Shown: positions 18,028-27,132 of the stretch, in pieces
Numbering within the stretch: position 1 is the first letter of the stretch
How the letters are laid out: every line of letters begins with the position of its first letter
DNA from: Nocardioides conyzicola
GTDB taxonomy: Bacteria; Actinomycetota; Actinomycetes; Propionibacteriales; Nocardioidaceae
Length of the DNA: 64,000 bases
Reading direction: 5' to 3'
NCBI RefSeq assembly: GCF_039543825.1
Contig: NZ_BAABKM010000005.1
Location: forward strand, 372,001 to 436,000
The notes under the pieces: generated by a model
Databases searched by the model: none
What the model was told of the DNA's origin: nothing
Seen by the model: only the letters and a program-made list of their open reading frames with translations
Position numbers and translations under genes: made by a program

Positions 18028-18993
18028 TCAGGCGCTCTCGGGCCGGAAGGCCCGCAGCCCGTCGCGCACCGCGGCCTGAGTGACGCCGTGCGCCCGGGCC
18101 AGGGCGGCGGCCGCCAGCGCGTGGGCGACGAAGGCGGGCTCCGGCGACGCCAGGTCGGCGATCGTGCACAGCTCGGCGGCACTGTTGTCGCGCTGCTCGA
18201 TGAAGGCGCGGTCGGCCAGGATGTCCTCGACCAGGCCGACCATGCCGACGGCGGGCATGCCGAGGGTGAAGCCGATCGCGCGGGCGCCCTCGACGACGTC
18301 CGCCTCGCGCACGAGCCGCTCGGTCTCGGGGTCGGCGACGTTGTAGACGCAGGCCCGCTGCACCTGCTCGTAGACGCGCCCGCGCTCGGCGGCGTCGTCC
18401 TCGGCGGCGAGCACGGCGGCCGACTCGGCGCTCATCGAGCCGGTGTGGCGCAGCTGGGAGCCGGAGAGCCCGACCGCGAGCACGTCGTAGGGCTCGGGGT
18501 CCATGACCGCCTCGACGATCGGCAGCCCGGCCTGGCCGACGGCGATGCTGCGCCTGCCCGCCGCCCGCAGGATCGCGTCGAGCATCTGCACCGTCGTGGT
18601 CGTGCCGTCGGAGCCGGTCACGCACAGCCAGGGCGTGTCGTGCTGGGGGTCGCGCAACCGCCACGCCAGCTCGACCTCACCCCACACCGGGACACCACGG
18701 GCGACCGCCTGGGCGAGCAGCGGCGTGGTCGGCCCGGGCGAGACGACCAGCAGGTCGACGTCGTCGGGCAGGGTCGCGGTGGCGCCGGGACCGAGGCGTA
18801 CGTCGGCGCCGAGCACCTCGAGCAGCTCGGCCTTCTCGGCCCGGTCGCCAGCGTCGGACTCGTCGAGCGCGACGACGTGGGCGCCGAGGTGGTTGAGGTT
18901 GTCGGCCGCGGCGAAGCCGGACGCGCCGAAGCCCGCCACGACCGCGCGGACGCCCTCCCAGGAGTCGTGGCGACCGAGACCGTCCGGCGTCAC
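18028..18993 (-). CDS. murD: Degenerate, C-terminally truncated MurD homologue (predicted pseudoenzyme)
   Basis: 321 residues against about 450-480 for MurD. The N-terminal Rossmann domain is well kept (VRAVVAGFGASGFAAADNL, residues 15-33). The central ATPase domain is recognisable but inactivated: the P-loop expected as GTNGKTT reads GSDGTTT (127-133), losing the lysine; SSFQ reads SGSQ; and the segment that normally holds EDHLDWHG and the carbamylated lysine is shortened to AAEDDAAERGRVYE (196-209). The stretch after it (VQRACVYNVADPETERLVRE) is strongly conserved. The protein stops after LRAFRPESA, where the ligase domain should begin. The GTG start is 10 bp after mraY. The frame is open with normal codon use, so a retained non-catalytic role is possible; D-Glu addition is not. 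Confidence 0.85.
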   Translation of the reverse strand: MTPDGLGRHDSWEGVRAVVAGFGASGFAAADNLNHLGAHVVALDESDAGDRAEKAELLEVLGADVRLGPGATATLPDDVDLLVVSPGPTTPLLAQAVARGVPVWGEVELAWRLRDPQHDTPWLCVTGSDGTTTTVQMLDAILRAAGRRSIAVGQAGLPIVEAVMDPEPYDVLAVGLSGSQLRHTGSMSAESAAVLAAEDDAAERGRVYEQVQRACVYNVADPETERLVREADVVEGARAIGFTLGMPAVGMVGLVEDILADRAFIEQRDNSAAELCTIADLASPEPAFVAHALAAAALARAHGVTQAAVRDGLRAFRPESA

Positions 18994-19003
18994 AGCGGGG
19001 TGC

Positions 19004-20074
19004 TCACAGCCGTGCGACCCACTCGGCGTAGAAGATGCCGAGGCCGCCGGCGACGCAGAGCCCGGTGATGATCCAGAACCGGATCACGACCGTGACCTGC
19101 TCCCAGCCGAGCATCTCGAAGTGGTGGTGCAGGGGCGCCATCCGGAAGATCCGTTTGCCCTTGGTGAGCTTGAAGTAGCCGACCTGCAGCATCACCGACA
19201 GCGTCTCGACGAGGAACAGGCCGCCGAGGATGACCAGCAGCAGCTCGGTGCGGGTCAGGATCGCGAGGCCGGCGAGCGCGCCGCCGAGCGACAGCGACCC
19301 GGTGTCGCCCATGAAGATCGAGGCGGGCGAGGCGTTCCACCACAGGAAGCCGAAGCAGGCGCCGGTCAGCGCCGCCGAGACGATCGCGAGGTCGAGCGGG
19401 TCCCGGACGTCGTAGCAGGACGTCGTCGGCGTCGGGCCGCAGAGCTGGTTGCTCTGCCAGATGTTCACGATCATGTACGCCGCGAACACCATCGTGCAGG
19501 CCCCGGTGGCGAGGCCGTCGAGGCCGTCGGTGAGGTTCACGCCGTTGCTGGTGGCGACGATGATCAGCCAGATCAGCAGGACCGCGAGGAGCATCGGCAG
19601 CGCCAGCCAGCTGATGTCGCGGAGGAAGGAGATCTTCTCCGAGGCGGGCGTGACACCGTCGCCGTCCTCGAGCCACGGCGAGAGGGCCAGCGCACCGAAG
19701 ACCACGGCAATGACCGTCTGGCCGATCATCTTGGCCTTGCTGCGCAGGCCGAGGCTGCGTTGCTTGGAGATCTTGATGTAGTCGTCGAGGAAGCCGACCA
19801 GGCCCATCCCGACGAAGAGGAAGAGCAGCAGCAGCGCCGACGCCGACGGCGGCGTCTGCGTGATCAGCAGCGAGCCGAAGTAGCCGACGACGGTCGCGAG
19901 GATGATGACGACCCCGCCCATCGTGGGCGTGCCGCGCTTGGTGTGGTGGCTGGTCGGTCCGTCGTCGCGGATCTCCTGGCCGTAGCCCCACTTCGTGAAC
20001 AGGTTGATCGCCACCCGGGTACCGAGCAGCGAGAACAGCAGGGCGAGACCGCCCCCGAAGAGAATGGCTCTCAC
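19004..20074 (-). CDS. mraY: Phospho-MurNAc-pentapeptide translocase (lipid I synthase)
   Basis: 356 residues, ten TM helices. Signature motifs appear in order: HHTKRGTPTMGGVVI, GFLDDYIKI with the catalytic aspartates, TDGLDGLATG, ASIFMGDTGSLSLGG and the loop MAPLHHHFE. It transfers phospho-MurNAc-pentapeptide to undecaprenyl phosphate, giving lipid I. The GTG at 20074 overlaps the murF stop as GTGA. All active-site residues that I can check are intact. Confidence 0.98.
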   Translation of the reverse strand: MRAILFGGGLALLFSLLGTRVAINLFTKWGYGQEIRDDGPTSHHTKRGTPTMGGVVIILATVVGYFGSLLITQTPPSASALLLLFLFVGMGLVGFLDDYIKISKQRSLGLRSKAKMIGQTVIAVVFGALALSPWLEDGDGVTPASEKISFLRDISWLALPMLLAVLLIWLIIVATSNGVNLTDGLDGLATGACTMVFAAYMIVNIWQSNQLCGPTPTTSCYDVRDPLDLAIVSAALTGACFGFLWWNASPASIFMGDTGSLSLGGALAGLAILTRTELLLVILGGLFLVETLSVMLQVGYFKLTKGKRIFRMAPLHHHFEMLGWEQVTVVIRFWIITGLCVAGGLGIFYAEWVARL

Positions 20075-21459
20075 GGCGTGCTCGTCCCTCCCTCCAGGTC
20101 CTGGACGACCAGCTCTTCAGCGATCACCCACAGCGCGACGCCGTTCGACGCCTTGACGAGGACGACGTCCCCGGCCGCGACATTCTCCCGTACCCAGTCC
20201 TGTGCCTCGTCGCGCCCCGCCGTGACGATCGCCTCACCGTCCCAGGCCGGGTCGGCGGTGCGGAGGCCGTCGACGATGCCGCGGGCGGCGTCTCCGACCA
20301 CCACGACCACGTCGATCCCGAGCGCTGCGGCGGCGGCGCCGACCTCCACGTGCCCGGCATACGCACTGTCGCCGAGCTCACGCATCTCGCCGAGGACCGC
20401 GACCGTACGCCGCCCACGCCGACGCCCGATCACCGCCAGCGCCTCGATCGCGGCCGTGGTCGAGGCGGGGTTGGCGTTGTAGGAGTCGTTGATCACGACG
20501 AGGCCGTCGGCGCGCTCGTGGACCTCCATCCGCTTCGGGGACGACTCGGCAGCGGAGCTGAGCCCGGTCGACACCTGCTCGAGCGGGAGGCCCACGGCGA
20601 GCGCCATGGCCGCGGCGGCCAGGGCGTTCTCGACCTGGTGCGCGCCGCTGTGCCGCAAGGTCACCGGCTGCCACTCCCCGGCGTGGCCGAGCTGGAAGGA
20701 CGGCCGGTCGAGGTCGTCGACCTCGACGTCGCGGGCGGAGACGTCGCCGCCGCGGCCGAAGGTCAGGATGCGGGCGTCGGTCCGGCCGGCCATCGCGGCG
20801 ACCAGGTCGTCCGCGGCGTTGAGCACGGCCACCCCGTCGGCCGGCAGCGCCTCGACGATCTCGCCCTTGGCCCGCGCGATCGCCTCGCGCGACCCGAACT
20901 CGCCGATGTGCGCGGTGCCGACGTTGACCACCGTCGACACCTGCGGCGGCGCGATCTCGCAGAGGTAGGCGATGTGGCCGACGCCGCGGGCGCCCATCTC
21001 CACGACGAGGTAGCGGGTGTGGGCGTCGGCGGCGAGCACGGTCAGTGGGACGCCCAGCTCGTTGTTGTGGTTGCCGAGGGTCGCGACGGTGGTGCCCTCG
21101 GTGGCGAGCAGCTGGGCGAGGTAGTCCTTGGTGCCGGTCTTGCCCTGCGATCCGGTCAGCGCCAGCACCGTGGCGTCCAGCCGGTCGACCACGTGCCGCG
21201 CGAGCCGGCCCAGCGCGACCACCGCGTCGTCGACGACGACGGTCGGCGCGCCGGTCGGGCGGCTGCCCAGCACCGCGTGGGCACCGTCGGCGTAGTCGTG
21301 GCCGTCGACGCGCTCGCCGACCACGGCGACGAAGAGCCCGTCGACGACGGCCGCGCGGTTGTCGACGTACGCCGGTCCGCTGACGACGACGTCGGCGACG
21401 TCCGGGCTGACCGTCCCGTCCACGGCGGCCGCGATCTCCTGCAGGGTCATCGGGATCAT
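20071..21459 (-). CDS. murF: UDP-MurNAc-tripeptide--D-Ala-D-Ala ligase
   Basis: 462 residues. The P-loop is intact (ALTGSQGKTGTKDYL, near residue 100), followed by TLGNHNNELGVPLTVL, VEMGARGVGHIAYL, NVGTAHIGEFGS and the C-terminal INDSYNANPAST. It adds D-Ala-D-Ala to the UDP-MurNAc tripeptide in the cytoplasm. Its start overlaps the murE stop (ATGA) and its stop overlaps mraY. Close to the end KASNGVALW replaces the commoner KASRAVGLE. Confidence 0.97.
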   Translation of the reverse strand: MIPMTLQEIAAAVDGTVSPDVADVVVSGPAYVDNRAAVVDGLFVAVVGERVDGHDYADGAHAVLGSRPTGAPTVVVDDAVVALGRLARHVVDRLDATVLALTGSQGKTGTKDYLAQLLATEGTTVATLGNHNNELGVPLTVLAADAHTRYLVVEMGARGVGHIAYLCEIAPPQVSTVVNVGTAHIGEFGSREAIARAKGEIVEALPADGVAVLNAADDLVAAMAGRTDARILTFGRGGDVSARDVEVDDLDRPSFQLGHAGEWQPVTLRHSGAHQVENALAAAAMALAVGLPLEQVSTGLSSAAESSPKRMEVHERADGLVVINDSYNANPASTTAAIEALAVIGRRRGRRTVAVLGEMRELGDSAYAGHVEVGAAAAALGIDVVVVVGDAARGIVDGLRTADPAWDGEAIVTAGRDEAQDWVRENVAAGDVVLVKASNGVALWVIAEELVVQDLEGGTSTP

Positions 21460-22973
21460 CCGAGTGCCTCGCGAACGACCTCGCGGTCGTCGAAGGGGTG
21501 CACCACGCCGTTGATCTCCTGCCCTGTCTCGTGTCCCTTGCCCGCGACCAGCACGATGTCGCCGGGCTCCGCCCGACGCAGCGCCTCCCGGATCGCCTCC
21601 CGGCGGTCGCCGACCTCGAGCACCTCGGCGGCCGGGTCCGTCACGCCGGCCAGCATCGCGGCGCGGATCGCCGCCGGGTCCTCGGTCCGCGGGTTGTCGT
21701 CGGTGACGACGAGGACGTCGGCCAGCCGGGCCGCGATCTCGGCCATGATCGGCCGCTTGCCGGGGTCACGGTCGCCGCCGGCCCCGAGCACCACGATCAC
21801 CCGGCCCGCGGTGAGCGGACGGAGCGTGCCGATCGCCGCCGCGACCGCGTCCGGCTTGTGGGCGTAGTCGACGACCACCACGAAGTCCTGGCCGGCGTCC
21901 ACCCGCTCGAGCCGGCCGGGGACGCCCCCGCCGTCGGCGATGCCGGCGGCGACACGGACCGGGTCGAGCCCGGCCTCCCCCGCCGCGGCGACCGCAGCCA
22001 GGGTGTTGGAGACGTTGAAGTCGCCCGGCAGCGGGCAGCCGGCCGCGATCCGGTCGCCGGTGGGCGTGGTGATGACGAACGTCGACCCGACGGCCGTCAG
22101 CTCGACGTCGGAGACCCGCCAGTCGGCGTCGGCGCCCTCGCTCGAGAAGGTGCGCAGCGGGACCGTGGCTCGCTCCAGCAGCAGCCGCCCGTGCTCGTCG
22201 TCGACGTTGACCAGCCCCAGCCGGGCGCGCTCCGGGGTGAAGAGCGACGCCTTGGCGTCGAAGTAGTCGTCGACGTCGCGGTGGAAGTCGAGGTGGTCGC
22301 GACCCAGGTTGAGGAAGACGGCGACGTCGAAGACCACCCCGTCGACCCGGCCCATCACCAGCGCATGGCTGGAGACCTCCATCGCGCAGACCTCGACGTC
22401 GCGCTCTCGCATCATCGCGAAGAGCCCGTGCAGATCGGGCGCCTCGGGCGTCGTGAGGGACGTCTTCACGTCCACCCCACCGACCCGGGTGCCGACGGTG
22501 CCGATCACGGCGGCGCGGATCCCGGCGAGCTCCAGGCCGCTCTCGGCGAGCCGGGTGGTGGTGGTCTTGCCCTGGGTGCCGGTGACCCCGATCATCCGCA
22601 TCCCGGCGGCGGGGTCGCCGTACACCCGGGCGGCCAGGCGCCCGAGCACCGCACGCGGGTGGTCGACCACGACCAGGGGTACGTCGACCGCGGCCAGGTC
22701 GGCGCCGGCCTCGTCGGTGAGCAGCGCGACCGCACCCGAGGCGACCGCCGCCTGCGCGAACTCGGCTCCGTGCCGGCGCGCGCCGGGCAGCGCGGCGTAC
22801 AGGTCGCCCGGGAGGATCCGCTGCGAGCTGAGTGAGATGCCGGTGACGGTGGGATCGAGGGGTCCGTCGGGGGCGCCCACCACGTCGGCACCCAACCAGG
22901 CGGCGAGGGCCGTGAGAGGGGTGTGCGCAGGCTTCGCGGGCCGGGTCGCGGCCACCTCGTCGTCGCTCACCAC
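21456..22973 (-). CDS. murE: UDP-MurNAc-L-Ala-D-Glu--diaminopimelate ligase
   Basis: 505 residues. ATP site GVTGTQGKTTTTRL intact; TTPEAPDLHGL, MEVSSHALVMGRV and NLGRDHLDFH follow. The C-terminal specificity loop reads DDNPRTED, the DNPR motif of DAP-adding enzymes, so the wall has diaminopimelate at position 3 (Nocardioides has the LL form; stereochemistry is not readable here). Two consecutive GTG codons are possible starts; the first, at 22973, is used. Its substrate requires an upstream MurD reaction that the local murD homologue probably cannot supply. Confidence 0.97.
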   Translation of the reverse strand: MVSDDEVAATRPAKPAHTPLTALAAWLGADVVGAPDGPLDPTVTGISLSSQRILPGDLYAALPGARRHGAEFAQAAVASGAVALLTDEAGADLAAVDVPLVVVDHPRAVLGRLAARVYGDPAAGMRMIGVTGTQGKTTTTRLAESGLELAGIRAAVIGTVGTRVGGVDVKTSLTTPEAPDLHGLFAMMRERDVEVCAMEVSSHALVMGRVDGVVFDVAVFLNLGRDHLDFHRDVDDYFDAKASLFTPERARLGLVNVDDEHGRLLLERATVPLRTFSSEGADADWRVSDVELTAVGSTFVITTPTGDRIAAGCPLPGDFNVSNTLAAVAAAGEAGLDPVRVAAGIADGGGVPGRLERVDAGQDFVVVVDYAHKPDAVAAAIGTLRPLTAGRVIVVLGAGGDRDPGKRPIMAEIAARLADVLVVTDDNPRTEDPAAIRAAMLAGVTDPAAEVLEVGDRREAIREALRRAEPGDIVLVAGKGHETGQEINGVVHPFDDREVVREALG

Positions 22974-22996
22974 GTGAACCTATCGCTGCGCGACCG

Positions 22997-24754
22997 TCAC
23001 CACTCGACGGGGAGGCGCGAGGGCTGGGTCCCGGTCGGCGGGACACCGTAGCGGCGCAGCGCGTAGCTCATGATCTTCGAGAACGCCGGTCCGGCGACCG
23101 AGCCGCCACCGCCGCCGTTGGACGGGTTCTGCACGACGACGTAGATGGTGAACTTCGGGTCGTCGGCCGGCGCGAAGCCCGCGAAGGAGACCGTGTCCGT
23201 GCCGTCGTAGCAGCCGCACTCGGCGCCGACGCGCTGCGCCGTACCGGTCTTGCCGGCGACCCGGTAGCCCGGCACCGCGGCGCCCGGCGCCACGCCCACC
23301 TCGGGGTCGATGACGCGCTCCATCATCAGCATGGTCTGGTGCGCGGCCTTCGCGCTGACGACCCGCTCGCGGGTGGCGTGGTCGGTGCCGACGGACTGGC
23401 CGTCGTCGGTGGTCGCGGAGCCCTGGATCACGCTGGGCGAGATCCGCACGCCGCCGTTGGCGATCGTGTTGACCGCCGCCGCCATCTGCACCCCGTTGAC
23501 GGACACGGACTGGCCGAAGGCGATGCGGTCCTGCATCTGGTGGGTCCAGGTGCTGCCGTCCGGCAGCAGGCCCTGGGTCTCGCCGCGGACGCCGATGTTG
23601 GTGCGCTGGCCGAGACCGAACTTCTTGAGGTAGGCGTCGAGCTGCCCCTGCTTGAACTTGTCGGCCGCGAGGACGGTGCCGATGTTGGAGGACTTCGCGA
23701 TCACGCCGGCGAGGGTCAGGCGGATGTCGCCGTGCGGGAACCAGTCGTTGATCGGACGGTCCTCGCGGCGCAGCTGCGGCGGCACCGCGATCTTGGTGCG
23801 CGGCGAGATGACGCCGAGGTCGATCAGCGAGCTGACGGTCAGCACCTTCTCGACCGAGCCGGGCTCGTAGACGTCCTGCAGCGCGCGGGAGCCCAGGTCG
23901 GCCTTCGGCGAGGCGGTCGGGTCGTTGGCGTCGTACGTCGGGTCGTCGGCGACCGCCAGCAGGCCACCGCTGCGGGTGTCCATCACGATCGCGAAGCCGG
24001 ACTCGGCGCCGGAGTCCTCCACGGCCTGCCGCACCACCCGCTGGGCGTACCACTGCAGGTCGAGGTCGAGCGTGGTCTTGAGGTCCTTGCCGTCGCGCGG
24101 CTTGGTCACGGTGCTCTCGCCGAGCGGGATCCGGTTGCCGCCGCCGACCTCGTAGGTCGACGACCCGTCCTTGCCGGAGAGGGACTTGTCGAAGGTGCGC
24201 TCGAAGCCGGCCAGCGGCTCGTCGGTGCCGATGAAGCCGACCAGGTTGGCCGCGACGTCGCCAGCGGGGTAGTCACGCACCGGGTCGCGCAGGGTGCTGA
24301 GCCCCTTGAACTTGTGCGCCTTCGCCTCGGCGAGGACCTCGGTGGCGATCGTGGACGGGACCCGGCGGGCGATGTACTCGAACCGGCTGTCGGCGCGCAG
24401 CTTCTTCAGCGTCGAGGCGTAGTCGACGTCGAGCTTCTTGTAGAGGAAGGACGCCAGCGCGGCCGCCTTCTCCGAGGTCAGGGCGGGGTCGGCGATCACC
24501 ATCATGCCGTCGACGGAGTCGGCGAGCGGCTCACCGTTGCGGTCGAGGATGTCGCCGCGCTCGGCGGGCAGCACGACGTCACGCAGGTTCTCGGCGGTCG
24601 CCATCTGCGCGTACGAGTTGGGGTCGAGCCCCTGCAGCTGCACCAGCCGGGCGCCGAAGACCGACAGGGCGATCGCGATCACCAGGAAGCCGAGCCGGAG
24701 CCGCAGCTGCGGGGACCCGCGCCGGGTGCCACGGGGCGACGTGGTCGCGGGCAA
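22997..24754 (-). CDS. ftsI: Septal class B penicillin-binding protein FtsI/PBP3
   Basis: 585 residues. A short cytoplasmic tail and one TM helix (about 18-40) precede the pedestal domain with AERGDILDRNGEPLADS. The transpeptidase domain has the three active-site motifs: SVEK in EPGSVEKVLT (nucleophile serine), SSN in IAKSSNIGT and KTG in VAGKTGTAQ. It cross-links septal peptidoglycan as partner of FtsW. The start is a TTG at 24754; GAGGAG lies 6 nt upstream and no ATG or GTG fits the family N-terminus. The ftsL-like gene precedes it by 50 bp. Confidence 0.96.
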   Translation of the reverse strand: MPATTSPRGTRRGSPQLRLRLGFLVIAIALSVFGARLVQLQGLDPNSYAQMATAENLRDVVLPAERGDILDRNGEPLADSVDGMMVIADPALTSEKAAALASFLYKKLDVDYASTLKKLRADSRFEYIARRVPSTIATEVLAEAKAHKFKGLSTLRDPVRDYPAGDVAANLVGFIGTDEPLAGFERTFDKSLSGKDGSSTYEVGGGNRIPLGESTVTKPRDGKDLKTTLDLDLQWYAQRVVRQAVEDSGAESGFAIVMDTRSGGLLAVADDPTYDANDPTASPKADLGSRALQDVYEPGSVEKVLTVSSLIDLGVISPRTKIAVPPQLRREDRPINDWFPHGDIRLTLAGVIAKSSNIGTVLAADKFKQGQLDAYLKKFGLGQRTNIGVRGETQGLLPDGSTWTHQMQDRIAFGQSVSVNGVQMAAAVNTIANGGVRISPSVIQGSATTDDGQSVGTDHATRERVVSAKAAHQTMLMMERVIDPEVGVAPGAAVPGYRVAGKTGTAQRVGAECGCYDGTDTVSFAGFAPADDPKFTIYVVVQNPSNGGGGGSVAGPAFSKIMSYALRRYGVPPTGTQPSRLPVEW

Positions 24755-24804
24755 CGGCTGCTCCTCGGTCGTTGTCGGTGAGTGACGGGTGGGACGGCTG
24801 TGAA

Positions 24805-25353
24805 CTAGCGGTTCTTCTTTTTACCGTCTCGACCGGCCCGGTCCGCGTTGCCGCTCGCCGTGTCGGCCGACGAGTTGGCCGGGACGCGGACGATCTTGGT
24901 CCGCGGGTTGAGGATCGCGGGCTTGGCCGGGGGGTTGGGGTTGACCCGCAACGGGTTCGGGTCCGAGCAGGGGGCGCCGGTGACCTTGCCGCTGCCGAGC
25001 TGGAGGAAGGCCGGGCTGCAGGCCTGGACCATCCCGAGCCGCAGCGCCGCCTCGGCGATCCGCTGGGGGTCGCGGAGCCGGTCGAGGTCCATCGAGAGGC
25101 TCTGCTCGCGGGCGGCGAGCCGCGTCGACTGCTGCTCGAGGGCCGTGGACGCGAACGACGCCTGCTGCATCGAGGTGTTGAAGAGCAGCAGCCCGACGAC
25201 GCCGCCGAGCAGCACCATCGACACCAGGGCGAGGAACGGCGCCCGCCCGGCCGTCGTACGCCGACGCGGGACGACCGTGAGGCGGGCCCGTTCGACCGCA
25301 CCCTCGGCGAACCGCGGGATCCGTGACCGGATCTGAAAGGCCGGACTGCTCAT
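24805..25353 (-). CDS. FtsL-like bitopic division protein
   Basis: 182 residues. About 40 basic cytoplasmic residues are followed by one TM helix (about 40-60, [18 protein letters not shown]) and a coiled-coil segment (about 65-110) ending in [17 protein letters not shown], a pattern typical of FtsL/DivIC. The C-terminal tail is Pro/Asn-rich and ends KKKNR. FtsL diverges fast, so the call rests on topology and on its place between rsmH and ftsI. The ATG overlaps the rsmH stop (ATGA). Confidence 0.8.
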   Translation of the reverse strand: MSSPAFQIRSRIPRFAEGAVERARLTVVPRRRTTAGRAPFLALVSMVLLGGVVGLLLFNTSMQQASFASTALEQQSTRLAAREQSLSMDLDRLRDPQRIAEAALRLGMVQACSPAFLQLGSGKVTGAPCSDPNPLRVNPNPPAKPAILNPRTKIVRVPANSSADTASGNADRAGRDGKKKNR

Positions 25354-26309
25354 GCCGCTCCCCTGTCTCGCACTCGCTCGATCACACGAAGCCGCACCGA
25401 GGCGGCTCGCGGGTTCTCGGAGATCTCCTCCGCGCTGGCCTTCTCGCTGCCCCGGGTGACCAGGCGCAGCGTGGGCTCGTGCCCCTCCGGCACGAACGGC
25501 ATGTCGACCGGGACGTCGCTGCGGGTCGCGGCGACGAACGCCTGCTTGACCAGCCGGTCCTCGAGCGAGTGGTAGGCCTCGACCACGACCCGGCCCCCGA
25601 CGTTGATCGCGTCGATGGACGCGGGCATCGCGCGGCGCAGGACCGCGAGCTCGTCGTTGACCTCCATCCGCAGCGCCTGGAAGGTGCGCTTGGCCGGGTG
25701 TCCCCCGGTACGGCGCGCCGGCGCGGGGATCTCGACGTACAGCAGCTCCACCAGGCGGCCCGAGCTCGTGAACGGCTCCTTGGCCCGCTCGCGCACGACC
25801 GCAGCGGCGATCTTGCGGGCGAACTTCTCCTCGCCGTAGTCGCGCAGGATGCGGGTCAGGTCGCGCGCCTCGTAGGTGTTGAGCACCTCGGCCGCGGTGA
25901 TGCCGACCGTGCCGTCCATCCGCATGTCGAGGGGCGCGTCCTCGGCGTACGCGAAACCGCGCTCGCGGACGTCGAGCTGCATCGAGGAGACGCCGAGGTC
26001 GAAGAGGACGCCGTCGACCCTCGACAGGCCGAGGTCGGCGAGCACGTCGGGGATCTCGTCGTAGACGGCGTGGACGCCGGTGAAGCGGTCGCCGTACGGC
26101 GCCAGGCGCTCGCTCGCGAGCTCGAGGGCCTGGGGGTCGCGGTCGATGCCGATGACGCGGGTCGCCTCGATCCGCGAGAGCACCGCCTCGGTGTGGCCGC
26201 CGAGGCCGAGCGTCGCGTCGACCATGACGGAGCCGGGGCGGTCGAGCGCGGGCGCCAGCAGAGCGACGACCCGGTCCAAGAGGACCGGGACGTGGGAGGG
26301 GCTGGACAT
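25350..26309 (-). CDS. rsmH: 16S rRNA (cytosine1402-N4)-methyltransferase RsmH
   Basis: 319 residues. [14 protein letters not shown] opens the protein; the SAM-binding motif is [15 protein letters not shown], then [31 protein letters not shown] and the C-terminal [17 protein letters not shown]. It methylates N4 of C1402 in the 16S rRNA decoding centre. It begins one base after the 57-codon membrane gene stop and overlaps the ftsL-like gene. Confidence 0.97.
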   Translation of the reverse strand: MSSPSHVPVLLDRVVALLAPALDRPGSVMVDATLGLGGHTEAVLSRIEATRVIGIDRDPQALELASERLAPYGDRFTGVHAVYDEIPDVLADLGLSRVDGVLFDLGVSSMQLDVRERGFAYAEDAPLDMRMDGTVGITAAEVLNTYEARDLTRILRDYGEEKFARKIAAAVVRERAKEPFTSSGRLVELLYVEIPAPARRTGGHPAKRTFQALRMEVNDELAVLRRAMPASIDAINVGGRVVVEAYHSLEDRLVKQAFVAATRSDVPVDMPFVPEGHEPTLRLVTRGSEKASAEEISENPRAASVRLRVIERVRDRGAA

Positions 26310-26310
26310 G

Positions 26311-26484
26311 TCAGGCCTGTCGTGCCGCGACTGCGAGGAGCAGGAAGACCGCGGCGACCCCGAGGGAGGTGGCGGCGGAGAACGCCATCAACGTGGCGGC
26401 GTCCCTGGCCTGGTGCCGCACCCGGGGCGCGGTGTCCGCCGGCTCGGCGTACTGCGGCGACGTTGCCGCTGGCGCGATGCTCAT
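26311..26484 (-). CDS. 57-residue single-TM protein between mraZ and rsmH
   Basis: 57 residues from the ATG at 26484. About 30 polar residues ([18 protein letters not shown]) are followed by one TM helix made of Ala, Val and Leu at the C-terminus (about 33-55). Only one base separates its stop from the rsmH ATG, so it belongs to the operon. No family recognised; a tail-anchored division or wall accessory protein is a guess from position only. A longer in-frame reading up to 26730 runs through the hairpin upstream and over the mraZ end and is not supported. Confidence 0.6.
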   Translation of the reverse strand: MSIAPAATSPQYAEPADTAPRVRHQARDAATLMAFSAATSLGVAAVFLLLAVAARQA

Positions 26485-26563
26485 CTGGTTCTCGACCCTC
26501 GATGTGGTGGTGCTGGGGAAGTACTCGAGTGAGGTGCTGTGCGATCCGCCTGACCAGGTCCCT

Positions 26564-26629
26564 GCCCGCTCCCGAAGGAAGGTGACATCTGGAACCGGGG
26601 AAGGTGCCCCAGATGTCGCGGGAGCGGGC
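26564..26629 (-). promoter_or_regulatory. Large two-tier hairpin in the mraZ-rsmH intergenic region
   Basis: Outer arms of 11 bp (GCCCGCTCCCG at 26564-26574, CGGGAGCGGGC at 26619-26629) and inner arms of 9 bp (GACATCTGG at 26584-26592, CCAGATGTC at 26609-26617) are all perfect. A 9-nt bulge on one side holds AAGGAAGGT. It lies within the 173-bp gap after mraZ. It could act as an attenuator or RNA-processing site that lowers expression downstream of mraZ, or as a partial terminator. Confidence 0.6.
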
Positions 26630-26657
26630 TCGAGACCTCGTCCTGCGGATCGCTTGT

Positions 26658-27089
26658 TCAGTTCGGTGAAGCGGGTTGCTCGTCGAGCTCGGCGAACTTC
26701 TCCTGCGCTCCGGTGGAGTACTCGCGCCAACGGCTCGGGTCCCAGATCTCGATCCGGTCCATCACTCCGATGACGACGACGTCGCGCTCCAGCGCGGCGT
26801 ACTCCCGCAGCGTGGCCGGGATGCCGATCCGGCCCTGCTTGTCCAGCGATCCCTCGTCGGCCCCGGCGAAGAGGATGCGGGCGTAGTCACGCGCGCCGCG
26901 CACCGTCATCGGCGTGGCCTGGGCTCGCCGGGCCTCCTCCATGAAGACGTCGGTCGGCCACACCACGAGGCAGTTCTCCTGTCCCTGTGTGACCACGAGC
27001 CCCTCCGCCAGTCGATCCCTGAACTTGGCCGGGAGGAAGAGCCGCCCCTTCTCGTCGAGCTTCGGGGTGTAGGTGCCCATGAAGAACAT
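26658..27089 (-). CDS. mraZ: Transcriptional regulator MraZ
   Basis: 143 residues, the standard length. Two SpoVT/AbrB-like halves are visible: MFFMGTYTPKLDEKGRLFLPAKFRD at the start, and ADEGSLDKQGRIGIPATLREYA near residue 72, both with the DxKGRxxxP core. It binds repeats of TGGNN spaced by 5 bp and represses its own dcw operon. The ATG at 27089 follows GAGGTG and matches the family start; an in-frame GTG at 27101 is less likely. Its operator is directly upstream. Confidence 0.96.
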   Translation of the reverse strand: MFFMGTYTPKLDEKGRLFLPAKFRDRLAEGLVVTQGQENCLVVWPTDVFMEEARRAQATPMTVRGARDYARILFAGADEGSLDKQGRIGIPATLREYAALERDVVVIGVMDRIEIWDPSRWREYSTGAQEKFAELDEQPASPN

Positions 27090-27132
27090 CTGGCACCTCA
27101 CTCCCCTGACCCGACCGGATCCGTACCGCTTC

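Noticed and set aside
17892..18182. Frame that might continue MurD after a frameshift
   Set aside because: It lacks any C-terminal ligase motif (no DDSKATNP), so a single indel does not restore MurD.
18028..18993. Sequencing error as the cause of the odd murD
   Set aside because: Several separate in-frame substitutions at catalytic sites plus two in-frame deletions with an open frame are not explained by one or two base-call errors.
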